Shown: positions 34,919 to 44,988 of the stretch, one piece after another | Layout: each line of letters begins with the position of its first letter | Numbering within the stretch: position 1 is the first letter of the stretch | DNA from: Butyrivibrio sp. | Lineage (GTDB): Bacteria; Bacillota; Clostridia; Lachnospirales; Lachnospiraceae | Assembly (NCBI GenBank): GCA_017535785.1 | Contig: JAFXTN010000008.1 | Coordinates: 248,001-312,000 of the forward strand | DNA: 64,000 nucleotides | Reading direction: 5' to 3' | Program-made: the position numbers and the translations under genes | Notes under the pieces: model-generated | Databases searched by the model: none | What the model was told of the DNA's origin: nothing | What the model saw: only the letters and a program-made list of their open reading frames with translations

Positions 34919-35929
34919 ATGCAGAATTCAATTTTGGATAACAAGACAATATTGGTAACGGGCGGTACAGGCTCTTTTGGACATTGCTTTACTGAGTATG
35001 TCCTTCAGCATTACAATCCCAAGAAGATCATCATCTACTCAAGGGATGAGTACAAGCAGTTCACCATGGCCAATGAGAAGATATACAAAGAGAACGCAGA
35101 CAAGATGCGTTTCTTTATCGGTGACGTAAGGGACGGCGCTAGATTTGAGCGTGCGTGTGAGAATGTTGATTACATCATTCATGCGGCTGCACTTAAGCAG
35201 GTGCCTGCCTGTGAGTACAATCCCGATGAAGCTATCAAGACTAATATTACAGGAGCTCAGAACGTTATCAACGCAGCGCTCAATACCGGAGTTAAGAGGG
35301 TTGTAGCTCTTTCAACGGATAAGGCGGTTAATCCGGTTAATCTTTATGGTGCGACCAAGATGGTTTCCGACAAGCTCTTTATTGCAGCCAATGCATATTC
35401 GGGAACCAAGGATGTTAACTTCTCGATCGTTCGTTACGGTAACGTAGCAGGCAGCAGAGGATCTATCATTCCTTTCTTCAAGCAGCTTATTGAGAAGGGT
35501 GAGAAAGAGCTTCCTATTACGGATTATCGCATGACTCGTTTCTGGATCAGTCTTCCCGAGGGTGTTGAGCTAGTTCTTAAGGCACTTGCAGAGGCTAAGG
35601 GCGGTGAGACATTCATCAGTAAGATTCCTTCATTCCATATCAAGGATCTTGCGGAGGCTATGTGCCCCGGCATCAAGACTGTTGAGGTTGGTATCAGACC
35701 CGGTGAGAAGCTTGATGAGATCATGGTAACAACCGAGGATGCTCCTTTTACATATGAGTACGACAAGCACTTCATCGTATATCCTCAGGTTACATTTAAC
35801 GACAAGCAGGTTCCGGATCTTTCCGGCAAGAAAGTTGCCGACGGTTTCTACTACAGCTCAGGTAATAACACAGAGTGGATGAGCGTGGAAGAGATCAGAA
35901 GAAGACTTTCTGAAGCTGTAGATCATTGA
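34919..35929 (+). CDS. UDP-GlcNAc 4,6-dehydratase (inverting, PseB/CapE-like)
   Basis: 337 residues (342 from the upstream ATG at 34901). Short-chain dehydrogenase fold of the FlaA1/PseB/CapE group: TILVTGGTGSFGHCF is the NAD(P) loop, HAAALKQVPACEYNP and LSTDKAVNPVNLYGATK carry the catalytic residues, and VRYGNVAGSRGSIIPFF is typical of this family. It converts UDP-GlcNAc to a UDP-4-keto-6-deoxy-hexose. No PseC-like aminotransferase or CapF/G partner is in the window, so the final sugar is open. The gene is alone between its promoter and a terminator. Confidence 0.87.
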   Translation: MQNSILDNKTILVTGGTGSFGHCFTEYVLQHYNPKKIIIYSRDEYKQFTMANEKIYKENADKMRFFIGDVRDGARFERACENVDYIIHAAALKQVPACEYNPDEAIKTNITGAQNVINAALNTGVKRVVALSTDKAVNPVNLYGATKMVSDKLFIAANAYSGTKDVNFSIVRYGNVAGSRGSIIPFFKQLIEKGEKELPITDYRMTRFWISLPEGVELVLKALAEAKGGETFISKIPSFHIKDLAEAMCPGIKTVEVGIRPGEKLDEIMVTTEDAPFTYEYDKHFIVYPQVTFNDKQVPDLSGKKVADGFYYSSGNNTEWMSVEEIRRRLSEAVDH

Positions 35930-35938
35930 GATTTAGCG

Positions 35939-35968
35939 TAATATCCCCATTAAGGGGATATTATTTTG
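35939..35968 (+). terminator. intrinsic terminator after the 4,6-dehydratase gene
   Basis: TAATATCCCC pairs with GGGGATATTA across loop ATTAA, followed by TTTTG. Confidence 0.85.
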
Positions 35969-36069
35969 ATAACAATAAACGATATTTCGTTAACTCCTTA
36001 AGACTTTCTTAAGATTAGCGGCAGAAATTCTTAATTTTCTTCCAAAGGCATTTATTTCCCCCAAAAAGG

Positions 36070-36078
36070 TGATACAAT
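36070..36078 (+). promoter_or_regulatory. extended -10 element ahead of the SGNH lipoprotein gene
   Basis: TGATACAAT lies 66 bases before the lipoprotein start. The -35 region is weak. CTTAAGA occurs twice at about 35998-36014, similar to the CTTAAG palindrome at 17187, and may be a regulator site. Confidence 0.4.
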
Positions 36079-36144
36079 GATTTTGGTGTACAGCAAAAGA
36101 CGGGAAGGAACACAGCTTACACAGCTATAAGAGGAGAAAAAGGA

Positions 36145-37344
36145 ATGAAAAATATATACACAAAAGCATTTTCGATCATGCTTTCAATTTCAATGGTTCT
36201 TACCGCATGTTCAGCTCCGGGGAAGGGAACTGATACAGCGGAAGAATATGTTAACGAAGATATCTTAGCAAAGGGAGAGCAGACAGATGAGGCAGCTCAA
36301 GACGGTTCTATCGTAGTTGCCGAGAATCTTGTACAGCCTACTTTGGAGCAGGCAGCAGCTTCTTCATCATCTTCTACTATTGTTAATGAAGAACCTAAGG
36401 AGGAAGCCCCTGCAGAGGAGAAGGCTCCTGACAGATGCTATATGGTATTCATCGGTGATAGCCAGATGGAGAATGGATTAAGTGAGAGAACGGACATTGC
36501 GCACTTGGTTGCTGAGAGAGTTCCTCATGCCAAGGTTTATAATCTTGGAATCGGCGGAACTACTGCTTGTGTTGAGATGTCTACTTCAGACACTAATCTG
36601 GACAACTGGGATTCACCTTCATTTAACGGAATCTGCTACGGTCTTGCAGGCAAGATCGATGTAGACGGCGTATTTGCCAACCGTGAAGACGTAAGACATG
36701 CTATAAAAGAAATTAATCCCGCTACAGTTGATTATTATTTTATAGAATATGGTGCCAACGATTTCTTCCAGAAGATGCCGCTTGATAATACTCAGCATGA
36801 CGGCAATGATCTTCACACATACTATGGCGGACTTGAGAGAGGTATTGCTACCCTTAAGGAGATCAGTCCCCAGGCTAAGATTATCGTTATGACACCTTTC
36901 TACGGAATTTATACAGACGGTAACGGTAAGTATCTCGGTGACTCTTACATCGTAAGTAACGGGGTGGATACACTTGCCAATTACGCTAGAAAGGCACTTA
37001 ATGTTGCAGATGATATGAAGGTTATCGATTTCGATTGTATGAACGATAAGCGTTTTGATCTTTACCTTGATACTGCAGATGAGTACCTTATGGACGGAAC
37101 CCATCTTACACTCAAGGGAAGACAGGTGGTTGCAAGACTTCTTGCACATATTCCGAATTTCTATGAAGAAAATGAACCTTATGAGTATTTGGAACAAGAT
37201 TATATTAAGATAGCAGATTTTGATCCCGAAGAATACTTCATGGTGCCCAATTCCGAGCTTAAGGAAGAGAATTTCAACAAACTGATTCGAGAGGGTGCAT
37301 TCCCTCTGGCTCGTGAGCATGGCGCAGCAGACGATGATGACTAA
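36145..37344 (+). CDS. SGNH/GDSL hydrolase lipoprotein
   Basis: 399 residues. The signal sequence ends in the lipobox VLTAC, so Cys22 is lipidated and the protein sits on the outer face of the membrane. After an acidic, Ser-rich linker (about 25-95), the SGNH domain shows FIGDSQM with Ser106, GIGGTT, GANDFF and DGTHLT with D317 and H320. The full catalytic set is present. It may acetylate or deacetylate surface glycan. RBS AAGGA is close to the ATG. It is monocistronic, with two hairpins after it. Confidence 0.88.
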   Translation: MKNIYTKAFSIMLSISMVLTACSAPGKGTDTAEEYVNEDILAKGEQTDEAAQDGSIVVAENLVQPTLEQAAASSSSSTIVNEEPKEEAPAEEKAPDRCYMVFIGDSQMENGLSERTDIAHLVAERVPHAKVYNLGIGGTTACVEMSTSDTNLDNWDSPSFNGICYGLAGKIDVDGVFANREDVRHAIKEINPATVDYYFIEYGANDFFQKMPLDNTQHDGNDLHTYYGGLERGIATLKEISPQAKIIVMTPFYGIYTDGNGKYLGDSYIVSNGVDTLANYARKALNVADDMKVIDFDCMNDKRFDLYLDTADEYLMDGTHLTLKGRQVVARLLAHIPNFYEENEPYEYLEQDYIKIADFDPEEYFMVPNSELKEENFNKLIREGAFPLAREHGAADDDD

Positions 37345-37345
37345 G

Positions 37346-37376
37346 TTTACGCACGGATTTCGCATCCATGCGTAAA
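37346..37376 (+). other. hairpin directly after the SGNH lipoprotein gene
   Basis: TTTACGCACGGAT and ATCCATGCGTAAA form a 13-bp stem with one mismatch. No T-run follows, so it is probably an mRNA 3' structure rather than a terminator. Confidence 0.5.
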
Positions 37377-37400
37377 TCCTTCAACAAAATAACCTAAGGA

Positions 37401-37437
37401 AAGCCCACAGATACCCTCAAACGTCTGTGGGCTTTTC
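37401..37437 (+). terminator. intrinsic terminator
   Basis: AAGCCCACAGA pairs with TCTGTGGGCTT (11 bp) with a 12-base loop, followed by TTCG. It ends the lipoprotein transcript. Confidence 0.8.
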
Positions 37438-37468
37438 GCCGGGTAAAATCAAGGTGTTTTTCTGATTC

Positions 37469-37513
37469 TTGAAGAAATCAAGCGGTTAGAGTATACTACT
37501 AATATTAGTGGTA
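37469..37513 (+). promoter_or_regulatory. promoter with overlapping palindromic operator
   Basis: TTGAAG (37469) and TATACT (37492-37497), spacer 17. TACTACTAATATTAGTGGTA (37494-37513) is a 20-bp near-perfect palindrome over the end of the -10 box and the start point, a classic repressor position. The regulator is not identified. Confidence 0.6.
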
Positions 37514-37568
37514 CTATGCCCTAAGGGCGACCGCTTATTTTAAACTATAGAAGTTGAGGGTAAACAAT

Positions 37569-39152
37569 ATGAAAAAGGCTCTTATAATTGGTGCAGGTCC
37601 TGCGGGACTTACAGCTGCTTACGAGCTTTTGACTAAGTCAAAAGATTATCAGGTAGTGATCTTCGAGGAGACCGACCAGTTTGGAGGAATATCCAGAACC
37701 GTAGAATACAAGGGTAACCGCATGGATATGGGCGGTCACAGATTTTTCACCAAGGTTCCCGAAGTTAACGAGTGGTGGGACAAGATGCTTCCCAAGCAGG
37801 GAAAGCCTACTTATGACGATATAGTTTTGGACAGAAAGATGCAGATGGCTGAGGGTGGCCCGGATCCTGAGAAGACGGACAGGGTTATGCTCAGGAGGAA
37901 CAGAGTATCCAGAATCTTTTTTGACCGTAAGTTCTATGACTATCCTATTTCTTTGAAGGCTGAGACTTTCAAGAATATGGGACTTATAAAGACAATTGAG
38001 TGTGGATTCTCATACATCGGCGCAATGCTCTTTAAGCGCAAGGAGAATTCACTTGAAGATTTCTATATTAACCGTTTCGGCAAGAAGCTTTATTCTATGT
38101 TCTTTGAGTATTACACAGAGAACCTCTGGGGCAGACATCCTTCCGATATTGATCCTTCATGGGGCGCACAGCGAGTTAAGGGCGTTTCCATAATGGCGGT
38201 TCTTAAGAATGCTTTCCGCAAGCTTTCCGGAAAGACGGGCGGTAAGGTTGAGACATCTCTTATCGAGGAGTTCAGCTATCCCAAGCTCGGCCCCGGTCAG
38301 CTCTGGGAGGTAACAGCCGATGAGATCAAGAGGCTTGGCGGTACCATCATCATGAACGCCAAGGTTACAGGTATCAAGAAGGACGGCAACCATATCAAGG
38401 GTGTTTCTTATATGATGGATGGTAAAGAGGTTGAGATCGACGGAGATATAGTTATCAGCTCAATGCCGATCAAGGATCTCGTTGCAGGAATGAATGACGT
38501 TCCCGCTGATCCCGCAAGGATCGCGGCAGGACTTCCTTATCGTGATTACATGACTCTCGGCGTACTTGTTCCCAAGCTTAATCTTGAGAATAAGACCAAT
38601 ATCAAGACTATCGGCAATATCGTACCGGATAACTGGGTTTACGTTCAGGACAGAACGGTTAAGATGGGAAGATTCCAGATTTACAACAACTGGTCTCCTT
38701 ATCTTGTTAAAGACCTTGAGAACACAGTATGGGTCGGACTTGAGTATTTCTGTTTTGAAGGCGATAACATGTGGAACATGACTGAGGATGAATTCGCTAA
38801 GATGGCTATCGATGAGATGGTGACACTTAACCTTATTAGCAGCGCCGACGAGGTTATGGACTATCACATGGAAAGAGTTAAGAAGGCATATCCTGCTTAC
38901 TTCGATACCTATGAAGAGATGGATAAACTTATCGAGTATCTCGATACGATCGACAATCTCTACTGTGTAGGTAGAAACGGTCAGCATAGATACAACAATA
39001 TCGACCATTCAATGTGCACTTCATTCGAGGTTGTAAAGAATATCATAAATGGCGAGACAGATCGCAGCAATATCTGGAACGTCAATACCGAGAAGGAATA
39101 CCATGAAACTGATGCGGCAGAGAACGCAGAAGAAGAGGTTGAAGTAGACTAA
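37569..39152 (+). CDS. FAD-dependent oxidoreductase, UDP-galactopyranose mutase-like/amine oxidase type
   Basis: 527 residues. [15 protein letters not shown] is the FAD loop, [16 protein letters not shown] holds the ribose-binding Glu, and [15 protein letters not shown] is the family motif seen in UDP-galactopyranose mutase-like proteins of glycan clusters. [18 protein letters not shown]-like sequence near the end completes the FAD site. ATG at 37569 is used because GAGGG lies eight bases before it; TTG 37554 is in frame. It may interconvert ring forms of a nucleotide sugar. The next gene is a polyprenyl-phosphate glycosyltransferase, which suggests a joint role in lipid-linked sugar supply. 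Confidence 0.75.
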   Translation: MKKALIIGAGPAGLTAAYELLTKSKDYQVVIFEETDQFGGISRTVEYKGNRMDMGGHRFFTKVPEVNEWWDKMLPKQGKPTYDDIVLDRKMQMAEGGPDPEKTDRVMLRRNRVSRIFFDRKFYDYPISLKAETFKNMGLIKTIECGFSYIGAMLFKRKENSLEDFYINRFGKKLYSMFFEYYTENLWGRHPSDIDPSWGAQRVKGVSIMAVLKNAFRKLSGKTGGKVETSLIEEFSYPKLGPGQLWEVTADEIKRLGGTIIMNAKVTGIKKDGNHIKGVSYMMDGKEVEIDGDIVISSMPIKDLVAGMNDVPADPARIAAGLPYRDYMTLGVLVPKLNLENKTNIKTIGNIVPDNWVYVQDRTVKMGRFQIYNNWSPYLVKDLENTVWVGLEYFCFEGDNMWNMTEDEFAKMAIDEMVTLNLISSADEVMDYHMERVKKAYPAYFDTYEEMDKLIEYLDTIDNLYCVGRNGQHRYNNIDHSMCTSFEVVKNIINGETDRSNIWNVNTEKEYHETDAAENAEEEVEVD

Positions 39153-39158
39153 ATATAC

Positions 39159-39197
39159 AATGCGGTGCTTATACAGACATGGCACCGCATTTTTTTA
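39159..39197 (+). terminator. intrinsic terminator after the FAD oxidoreductase gene
   Basis: AATGCGGTGC pairs with GCACCGCATT (10 bp, 13-base loop), followed by seven T. Confidence 0.88.
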
Positions 39198-39231
39198 AGT
39201 AATACCGGACTCGGTTTTTAGGAGTTATTTT

Positions 39232-40185
39232 ATGAAAAAGATCAGTATTTTAATCCCCTGTTTTAACGAGGAAGAGAACGTAGAGGGGATCTCGGCAGCA
39301 ATAGAAAAGGTTCTGATAAAAGACCTTTCAAATTATGACTACGAGATCGTATTTATAGACAACGCATCAACAGACAGCACAAGAGCCAAGATCGAGAAGA
39401 TCTGTGAGGGTAACAAGAAGATCAAGGCTATCTTCAATGTCACCAATTTCGGACAGTTCAATTCTCCCTTCCACGGGATGTGCTCACTTGACGGTGACTG
39501 CGTTATCCCTGTATGTGCGGACTTCCAGGATCCCGTTGAGATGATCCCTATCTTCGTTAAGAAGTGGGAAGAGGGACACAAGATTGTAAGCGGAGTTAAG
39601 TCCTCAAGTAAGGAGAATGGATTCATCTATTTCCTCAGGACTATCTACTACAAGACCATCAAGAACATGTCCAGCGTCCGCATGATAGAGCACTTCACGG
39701 GCTTTGGACTTTACGATAAGACTTTTATCCGGCTTCTTAGAAAGCTGGACGATCCGGTGCCCTTCATAAGAGGTATCGTTGCGGAGTACGGCGAGGGCTT
39801 CAACATGACGACCGTCGAGTACGAGCAGCCTCAGAGAAGAGCCGGCAAGACTCACAATAATTTCTACACTTTATATGATGCGGCTATGCTCAGCATTACA
39901 TCCTACACAAAGGTGGGACTTCGTCTTTGCACTATTGCGGGATTTGTCTGTGCACTTATAGATATGATCGTAGCTTTTGTTTATCTCATACTTAAGCTTA
40001 CTCACTGGTACAGTTTCCATGCAGGTTACGCGCCGATGATCATCGGTATGTTCCTTATCGGGGCTATCCAGCTCTTTTTCATAGGACTTATGGGCGAGTA
40101 TATTCTCAACATCAATACGAGAGTTATAGGAAGACCCATCGTAGTCGAGGAGAAGCGTATAAACTTCGATACAGAGCAGAAGTGA
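39232..40185 (+). CDS. polyprenyl-phosphate glycosyltransferase (GtrB/DPM1-like)
   Basis: 317 residues. GT2 domain with ISILIPCFNEEENVEGI, VFIDNASTDST and CADFQDPVEMIP, the family motif for transfer of a hexose to undecaprenyl phosphate. Two transmembrane segments follow (about 230-250 and 265-285). The product is the donor for GT-C enzymes outside the membrane, several of which lie downstream (43793, 50510, 53838, 60005), and the ArnE/F-like pair at 53106 could flip it. It starts 34 bases after the terminator with TTAGGAG. Confidence 0.88.
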   Translation: MKKISILIPCFNEEENVEGISAAIEKVLIKDLSNYDYEIVFIDNASTDSTRAKIEKICEGNKKIKAIFNVTNFGQFNSPFHGMCSLDGDCVIPVCADFQDPVEMIPIFVKKWEEGHKIVSGVKSSSKENGFIYFLRTIYYKTIKNMSSVRMIEHFTGFGLYDKTFIRLLRKLDDPVPFIRGIVAEYGEGFNMTTVEYEQPQRRAGKTHNNFYTLYDAAMLSITSYTKVGLRLCTIAGFVCALIDMIVAFVYLILKLTHWYSFHAGYAPMIIGMFLIGAIQLFFIGLMGEYILNINTRVIGRPIVVEEKRINFDTEQK

Positions 40186-40216
40186 TGCGCATCTAATAAA
40201 TCATTCGGGAGAGAGT

Positions 40217-41677
40217 ATGAGTTTTATTTCGTTTGCATTCATGGTGTTTTTGCCGGTAGCAGTGCTTATAAACTTCATAGTTCCAAGAAAATACCGCTAT
40301 ATATGGCTGCTTATCGTGAGTCTTGCTTTTTATGCAACGGCGGGGATTGCCGCTACGGTGATCCTGGTGGTATCGATGGCATCGATCTACGCGGCAGGAC
40401 TTTTACTTGATAAATACAAGAATAAAGCCAAGCAGATATTTATTGCATGCCTGATCTTTAATCTTGGGATTCTTTTTGTTTTTAAATATCTGAATTTCTT
40501 TATGAGAATATTGGGGCTTGTGTCATTCGGCGCTATCGGTGACATTCGCTTCAATCTTGTGCTCGTGCTTGGATTATCTTTTTATATCCTTAAGGCTGTG
40601 GGATATCTCTTCGACGTTTACAGAGGTGATATAGAGGCCGAGAGAGATCCGGCCATGCTGGCTCTTTTTATCTCATTCTTCCCGCAGATACTTGCGGGAC
40701 CTATTGAGAGAGCAGGTAATTTATTGCCTCAGTTTAGAGAGCCTAAGACTGTTGATTTCGACAGATTCAGAGACGGGCTTTTGCAGATCCTCTGGGGATA
40801 TTTCTTAAAGCTTGTTGTTGCCGACAGACTGGCGATATTTGTTAACGCCGTCTTTGATACGGAGGCGCAGCTTGACATCAAGGGTGCGACAGCTCTTGTA
40901 GCTATCATTTTCTACACATTTGAAATATATACCGATTTCGCGGGCTATTCGCATATATCGATCGGTGTGGCTAGGATCCTTGGGATCGATGTTATGAAGA
41001 ATTTCGATACTCCGTATCTTGCGATGTCGATCGCGGAGTTCTGGAGAAGATGGCACATTTCGCTCTCATCCTGGCTTAGAGATTATCTCTACATTCCGCT
41101 TGGCGGAAACAGGAAAGGTACGCTTAGGAAGTACTTAAATATCCTTATAGTCTTTGCGGTCAGCGGACTGTGGCACGGCGCGAACTTTACGTTCGTTGTC
41201 TGGGGACTTCTTCACGGTCTGTATCAGGTGATCGGAAAGGCGATCACTCCTGCAAGAGATAAGATCATAGAATTGTTCAATATCGGAAGATACAGTTTTT
41301 CTCACAAGGTGGTAAAGACTGCGGTCACCTTTTTCCTTGTAAGCTATGCGTGGGTGTTCTTTAGAGCGGACAGTATCGCAGGTGCGATAAGGGTCATCAG
41401 GAGCTCTTTTTACTTCACACCGTGGAAGTTTGTTGATTCAAGCTTGTATGGCTTTGGACTTTCAAGAGGAAACTTTTTGCTGGGCGCTGCAGGTATCGTG
41501 CTTGTGATCATTGTAGATCTGTTTAACAGTAGAGGCGTTGTGATCAGGGAGAACATCTTAAAGCAGGGACTTTGGCTTAGATGGATCATCATGATCGCGG
41601 GAATTTTGATCACTGTCATCTGCGGCATCTGGGGACCCGGCTACAACGTAGCAGACTTTATATATAAACAGTTTTAA
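40217..41677 (+). CDS. MBOAT O-acyltransferase (AlgI-like)
   Basis: 486 residues, about ten membrane segments. FWRRWHISLSSWLRDYLYI, PLGGNRKG and SGLWHGANFTF with His320 are the AlgI-type signature. AlgI proteins pass acetyl groups from inside the cell to partner SGNH proteins that put them on polysaccharide. The next gene is such a partner. GGGAGAGAGT precedes the ATG. Confidence 0.92.
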   Translation: MSFISFAFMVFLPVAVLINFIVPRKYRYIWLLIVSLAFYATAGIAATVILVVSMASIYAAGLLLDKYKNKAKQIFIACLIFNLGILFVFKYLNFFMRILGLVSFGAIGDIRFNLVLVLGLSFYILKAVGYLFDVYRGDIEAERDPAMLALFISFFPQILAGPIERAGNLLPQFREPKTVDFDRFRDGLLQILWGYFLKLVVADRLAIFVNAVFDTEAQLDIKGATALVAIIFYTFEIYTDFAGYSHISIGVARILGIDVMKNFDTPYLAMSIAEFWRRWHISLSSWLRDYLYIPLGGNRKGTLRKYLNILIVFAVSGLWHGANFTFVVWGLLHGLYQVIGKAITPARDKIIELFNIGRYSFSHKVVKTAVTFFLVSYAWVFFRADSIAGAIRVIRSSFYFTPWKFVDSSLYGFGLSRGNFLLGAAGIVLVIIVDLFNSRGVVIRENILKQGLWLRWIIMIAGILITVICGIWGPGYNVADFIYKQF

Positions 41678-41685
41678 AGGTATCT

Positions 41686-43179
41686 ATGAAGAGAAAGATA
41701 AATATAGCTTTAAAGTGCATATTTTTTACTATAACCGTTGCGGCGCTCTTACTTGCATCTACTGTTGCCCTTAGGAGAAAGGACAGCATTTATAAGTATG
41801 CGGATTTTTTTGAGGTAGCCAAAAAGGATCAGGTGGATGTTCTTTTTCTCGGATCGTCACATGTGATCAATGCGGTAAATCCGACGGTTCTGTATAATAA
41901 ATACGGCTATACTTCCTACAACATGGGAGGCCACGGCTCGCTCCTTCAGGCGACCTACTGGGAGCTCATGGAGGCGCTTCAGTACACGACACCTGAGTGG
42001 GTTGTTGTCGATGCTTACATGCTTGAGAAGGACTACCGCTATCTTGATGACAGGGATGCCAATCCCGATGAAAGCGAGGTCAATACTTCCATTGAGCAGC
42101 TTCATCTGAACATGGATGTCTGGCCGCTCAATAAGCTCAAGGTCGAGGCGATGAACGATCTTGTCCAGGATAAAGATCTTAAGAGGGAGTTCCTCTTTGA
42201 TTTCATTGTTTATCACAACAGGTGGGAGTACATCACTGAGGATGATTTCAAGTCGATCGTCGGAAGCGAGTCAAGAAACGAGCTCTTCGGAGCGGAGATG
42301 AGATATGACGTTGAGACTGCGCCTGTCGTTTATCCAAGGCCCGAGGAGGGTGAGATTTTTGCGGATGAGACGGTTGGAATGACATATCTTACTAAGATCA
42401 TCGAGGAGTGTCAGGATAGAGAGATCGGAGTTCTTGTTACCTTTGATCCTTTTAATCCGGAGCCCAAGGATGTTATAGCGGCAAACACAGCAGGTGCTAT
42501 ATGCAGTGCTTACGATGTGCCGTATCTGAATATGCTTGATGCGGACGTTATCGATATTTACTCGGATCTTAATGACCGCGGACATTTAAATGTTACCGGA
42601 GCAACCAAGGTTACGAATATCATCGGTCAGTGGCTCAAAGACAATGCAGGCCTTGAGGATCACAGGGGCGATGCGAAGTATGCGTACTGGGAGAAGCTCA
42701 GCAACAAGTACTACGAGGATCTTAGGGAAAAGATACTTTCCGAGGATAATCTTTTTACCAAGTTAAGAGCCTTGTCTCTTGGCGAGTACGGCTTTGTGCT
42801 TTATTGTAACAGCGGTTCGCAGGTGTTTACGGACTATCCGATGAAGCATTTGATAAAAGAGATCTCGGATACCAATGTGATCATGGATACGAAGACGGGG
42901 CCTTATATAATGATCTACGATCCAGGCTTTAACAAGGTTTATGAGGCATCGGGAGATTCAGGTCTTGAAAACGTCGAGACTGCGATGGGCTATATGTATT
43001 ATCAGCCGGTTGAGCAGAATTTCAGACTTTTGTATGAGGAAGATGACGAGGACACCAATTATCTCTATGATGAATCGCATGTGTCTGAAGATATCCAGCT
43101 TCTTATCTATGATAAGAATACCGGAGAAGTGATAGATAAAGAGTATTACACTTCCAAAGGAGGCAATTATGGCAAATAA
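41686..43179 (+). CDS. membrane-anchored SGNH-like protein (AlgJ/DltD type)
   Basis: 497 residues with an N-terminal anchor (about 8-28). VLFLGSSHVINAVNP (S57/S58) and DRGHLNVTG (D297, H300) give the SGNH nucleophile and Asp-His pair, and YNMGGHGS and VVVDAYMLE are the inner blocks. It lies nine bases after the MBOAT gene and is the likely extracellular acetyltransferase of the pair. The C-terminal third (about 370-497) is a beta-rich domain of unknown type. The gene overlaps uridine kinase by 11 bases. Confidence 0.85.
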   Translation: MKRKINIALKCIFFTITVAALLLASTVALRRKDSIYKYADFFEVAKKDQVDVLFLGSSHVINAVNPTVLYNKYGYTSYNMGGHGSLLQATYWELMEALQYTTPEWVVVDAYMLEKDYRYLDDRDANPDESEVNTSIEQLHLNMDVWPLNKLKVEAMNDLVQDKDLKREFLFDFIVYHNRWEYITEDDFKSIVGSESRNELFGAEMRYDVETAPVVYPRPEEGEIFADETVGMTYLTKIIEECQDREIGVLVTFDPFNPEPKDVIAANTAGAICSAYDVPYLNMLDADVIDIYSDLNDRGHLNVTGATKVTNIIGQWLKDNAGLEDHRGDAKYAYWEKLSNKYYEDLREKILSEDNLFTKLRALSLGEYGFVLYCNSGSQVFTDYPMKHLIKEISDTNVIMDTKTGPYIMIYDPGFNKVYEASGDSGLENVETAMGYMYYQPVEQNFRLLYEEDDEDTNYLYDESHVSEDIQLLIYDKNTGEVIDKEYYTSKGGNYGK

Positions 43180-43789
43180 GGTCTGTATCGTAGGAATTGC
43201 GGGAGGTACCGCATCCGGAAAGACTACAATTGTTAGGAAGATAAAAGAGAGTTTTGGCGACGATATCGTTGTCATAAACCATGATTCATATTATAAGGCG
43301 CACAACGATCTTTCCTATGAGGACAGAACAAGGCTTAACTACGATCATCCCGATGCGTTCGATACGGAGAGAATGATCGAGGATGTAAAAAAGCTTAAGA
43401 ACAACGAGGAAGTTGATATCCCGGTTTATGATTTCTCGATCCATAACAGGGTTGATTCTACGGTACATATCGTTCCTAAGAATGTCATAATCCTTGAGGG
43501 TATCCTGGTCCTTGAGAACAAGGAGTTGCGCGATCTTATGGACATCAAGGTCTTTGTCGACACAGACGCCGACGAAAGACTTATGCGCAGGATCATCCGC
43601 GATATGGCTGAGCGTGCAAGAAGCATCGAATCGATCCTTACTCAGTACAGAGATACCGTTAAGCCGATGCATGAGCAGTTCATCGAGCCCAGCAAGAAGT
43701 ACGCGGACATCATAATCCCGCGCGGCGGCGAGAACCTCACGGGTATCGGAATTTTACAGCAGCATCTTAAACTAATGTTGGGAGAGTAA
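43169..43789 (+). CDS. udk: uridine kinase
   Basis: 206 residues. The P-loop is GGTASGKTT (about 12-20), followed by INHDSYYKAHNDL, LNYDHPDAFDTE and IPVYDFSIHNR, diagnostic for uridine/cytidine kinase, and IILEGILVLENKELR. It converts uridine to UMP with ATP. GGAGG lies before the ATG inside the end of the SGNH gene, so it is translated with the glycan genes. Its job may be to recycle nucleosides to UTP and CTP for sugar activation. Confidence 0.93.
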   Translation: MANKVCIVGIAGGTASGKTTIVRKIKESFGDDIVVINHDSYYKAHNDLSYEDRTRLNYDHPDAFDTERMIEDVKKLKNNEEVDIPVYDFSIHNRVDSTVHIVPKNVIILEGILVLENKELRDLMDIKVFVDTDADERLMRRIIRDMAERARSIESILTQYRDTVKPMHEQFIEPSKKYADIIIPRGGENLTGIGILQQHLKLMLGE

Positions 43790-43792
43790 AAT

Positions 43793-44977
43793 ATGTTGCA
43801 GGTCTTATGGTCTGTGGTACGTCTCATCTTCTGGATGGTGGCGGTTCCGTTCTTTATAGGACAGCTTTTTAATTTCATATTGCCGGTTGATAAAAAGAGA
43901 AGATCCTTTGGCATCACGTATCTTCTGGGGCTTTTGATCTACTTCGCATTATTTGATATCATCGCGCTTCCTTGCATGATACTTATCAAGTACAGCGCAT
44001 TTAAGTGCTGTACCCGGATCTACGGCGTTATATCTGTGTTGCTTGCAGTGCTTGGTGCATGCAAGCATTTCGGAGTTCTTTTTACCAAGGAAAAAGAGCC
44101 TTCGCGCAAGGTGACTCTTGATTATATCGAGGATTTCAAGAGCTTTAAGACTGAGACTAAGATATATTTCGGGATCTTTATCGCACTGGTTCTTTTGCAG
44201 ATGGTGATGAGCCTTGTATATGCGCCGTTTGACGGAGATGATGCGTTCTATGTTGTGCAGTCGCTTCAGGCGCAGCAGGCAGATGTGATGAATACGATAA
44301 ACCCGTATCTTGGAAGGTCACAGCTTCTTAGTGCTGAGTACAGGCATGCGCTTGCGGTCATTATCATGTGGATCGCATTTATCGCTAAGGCTTCGGGAGT
44401 TCATGCGACGATCCTTTCACACTCGGTAATGCCGGTCTTCGTGATACCGCTTGTTTACTTCGTTTATTATGAGATCGCGAAGGTTTTATTTAAGGATAAA
44501 GAGAACAGCACGGGGAAAAAAGAGCTTTTGCCTGTGTTTATGATATTCATAACGCTTTTGATCATGTTCGGAAATGTATCGATAAATACGCCTGCGACGT
44601 TCCTTCTTATGAGGACCTGGCAGGGAAAGACGATCTTTTGCAATCTGATTCTTCCGATGATGCTCTGGATCTTTTTACTTATGTTTGAAGATGCCAAGAA
44701 GGTTGGCGAAGTATCGGGTGGATTAAAAGAGACTACAAGAGTTGCGGCTCCTTGGTGGATCATGCTTACGCTTGCAAATATACTCTCGTGTATGTGTACG
44801 ATGCTTGGAGCAGGTATCGGGGCAGGCTTTGCGGCACTTCTTACACTGGCTCTTTTGATAGTTACCAAGAGAAAGTCTGTGATCCTCGGATTATGTATTT
44901 CGGTCATTCCAAACATTGTCTATGTCGGACTTTTTTTGATGCTTAAGAAGGGCTGGTTACATACTATTTTTAATTAA
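43793..44977 (+). CDS. polytopic membrane protein, DUF6077-like (N-terminal half of a split pair?)
   Basis: 394 residues with about ten membrane segments. FDGDDAFYVVQSLQAQ after the third segment resembles the acidic first outer loop of GT-C glycosyltransferases, and RSQLLSAEYRHALAV follows. It looks like the DUF6077 family known in Lachnospiraceae, though I cannot confirm it here. The protein stops at HTIFN after a membrane helix, and the next gene continues with more membrane segments and a soluble end, as if one protein had been cut in two. GGGAG precedes the ATG. Confidence 0.65.
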   Translation: MLQVLWSVVRLIFWMVAVPFFIGQLFNFILPVDKKRRSFGITYLLGLLIYFALFDIIALPCMILIKYSAFKCCTRIYGVISVLLAVLGACKHFGVLFTKEKEPSRKVTLDYIEDFKSFKTETKIYFGIFIALVLLQMVMSLVYAPFDGDDAFYVVQSLQAQQADVMNTINPYLGRSQLLSAEYRHALAVIIMWIAFIAKASGVHATILSHSVMPVFVIPLVYFVYYEIAKVLFKDKENSTGKKELLPVFMIFITLLIMFGNVSINTPATFLLMRTWQGKTIFCNLILPMMLWIFLLMFEDAKKVGEVSGGLKETTRVAAPWWIMLTLANILSCMCTMLGAGIGAGFAALLTLALLIVTKRKSVILGLCISVIPNIVYVGLFLMLKKGWLHTIFN

Positions 44978-44988
44978 ATGAGGCTTAT

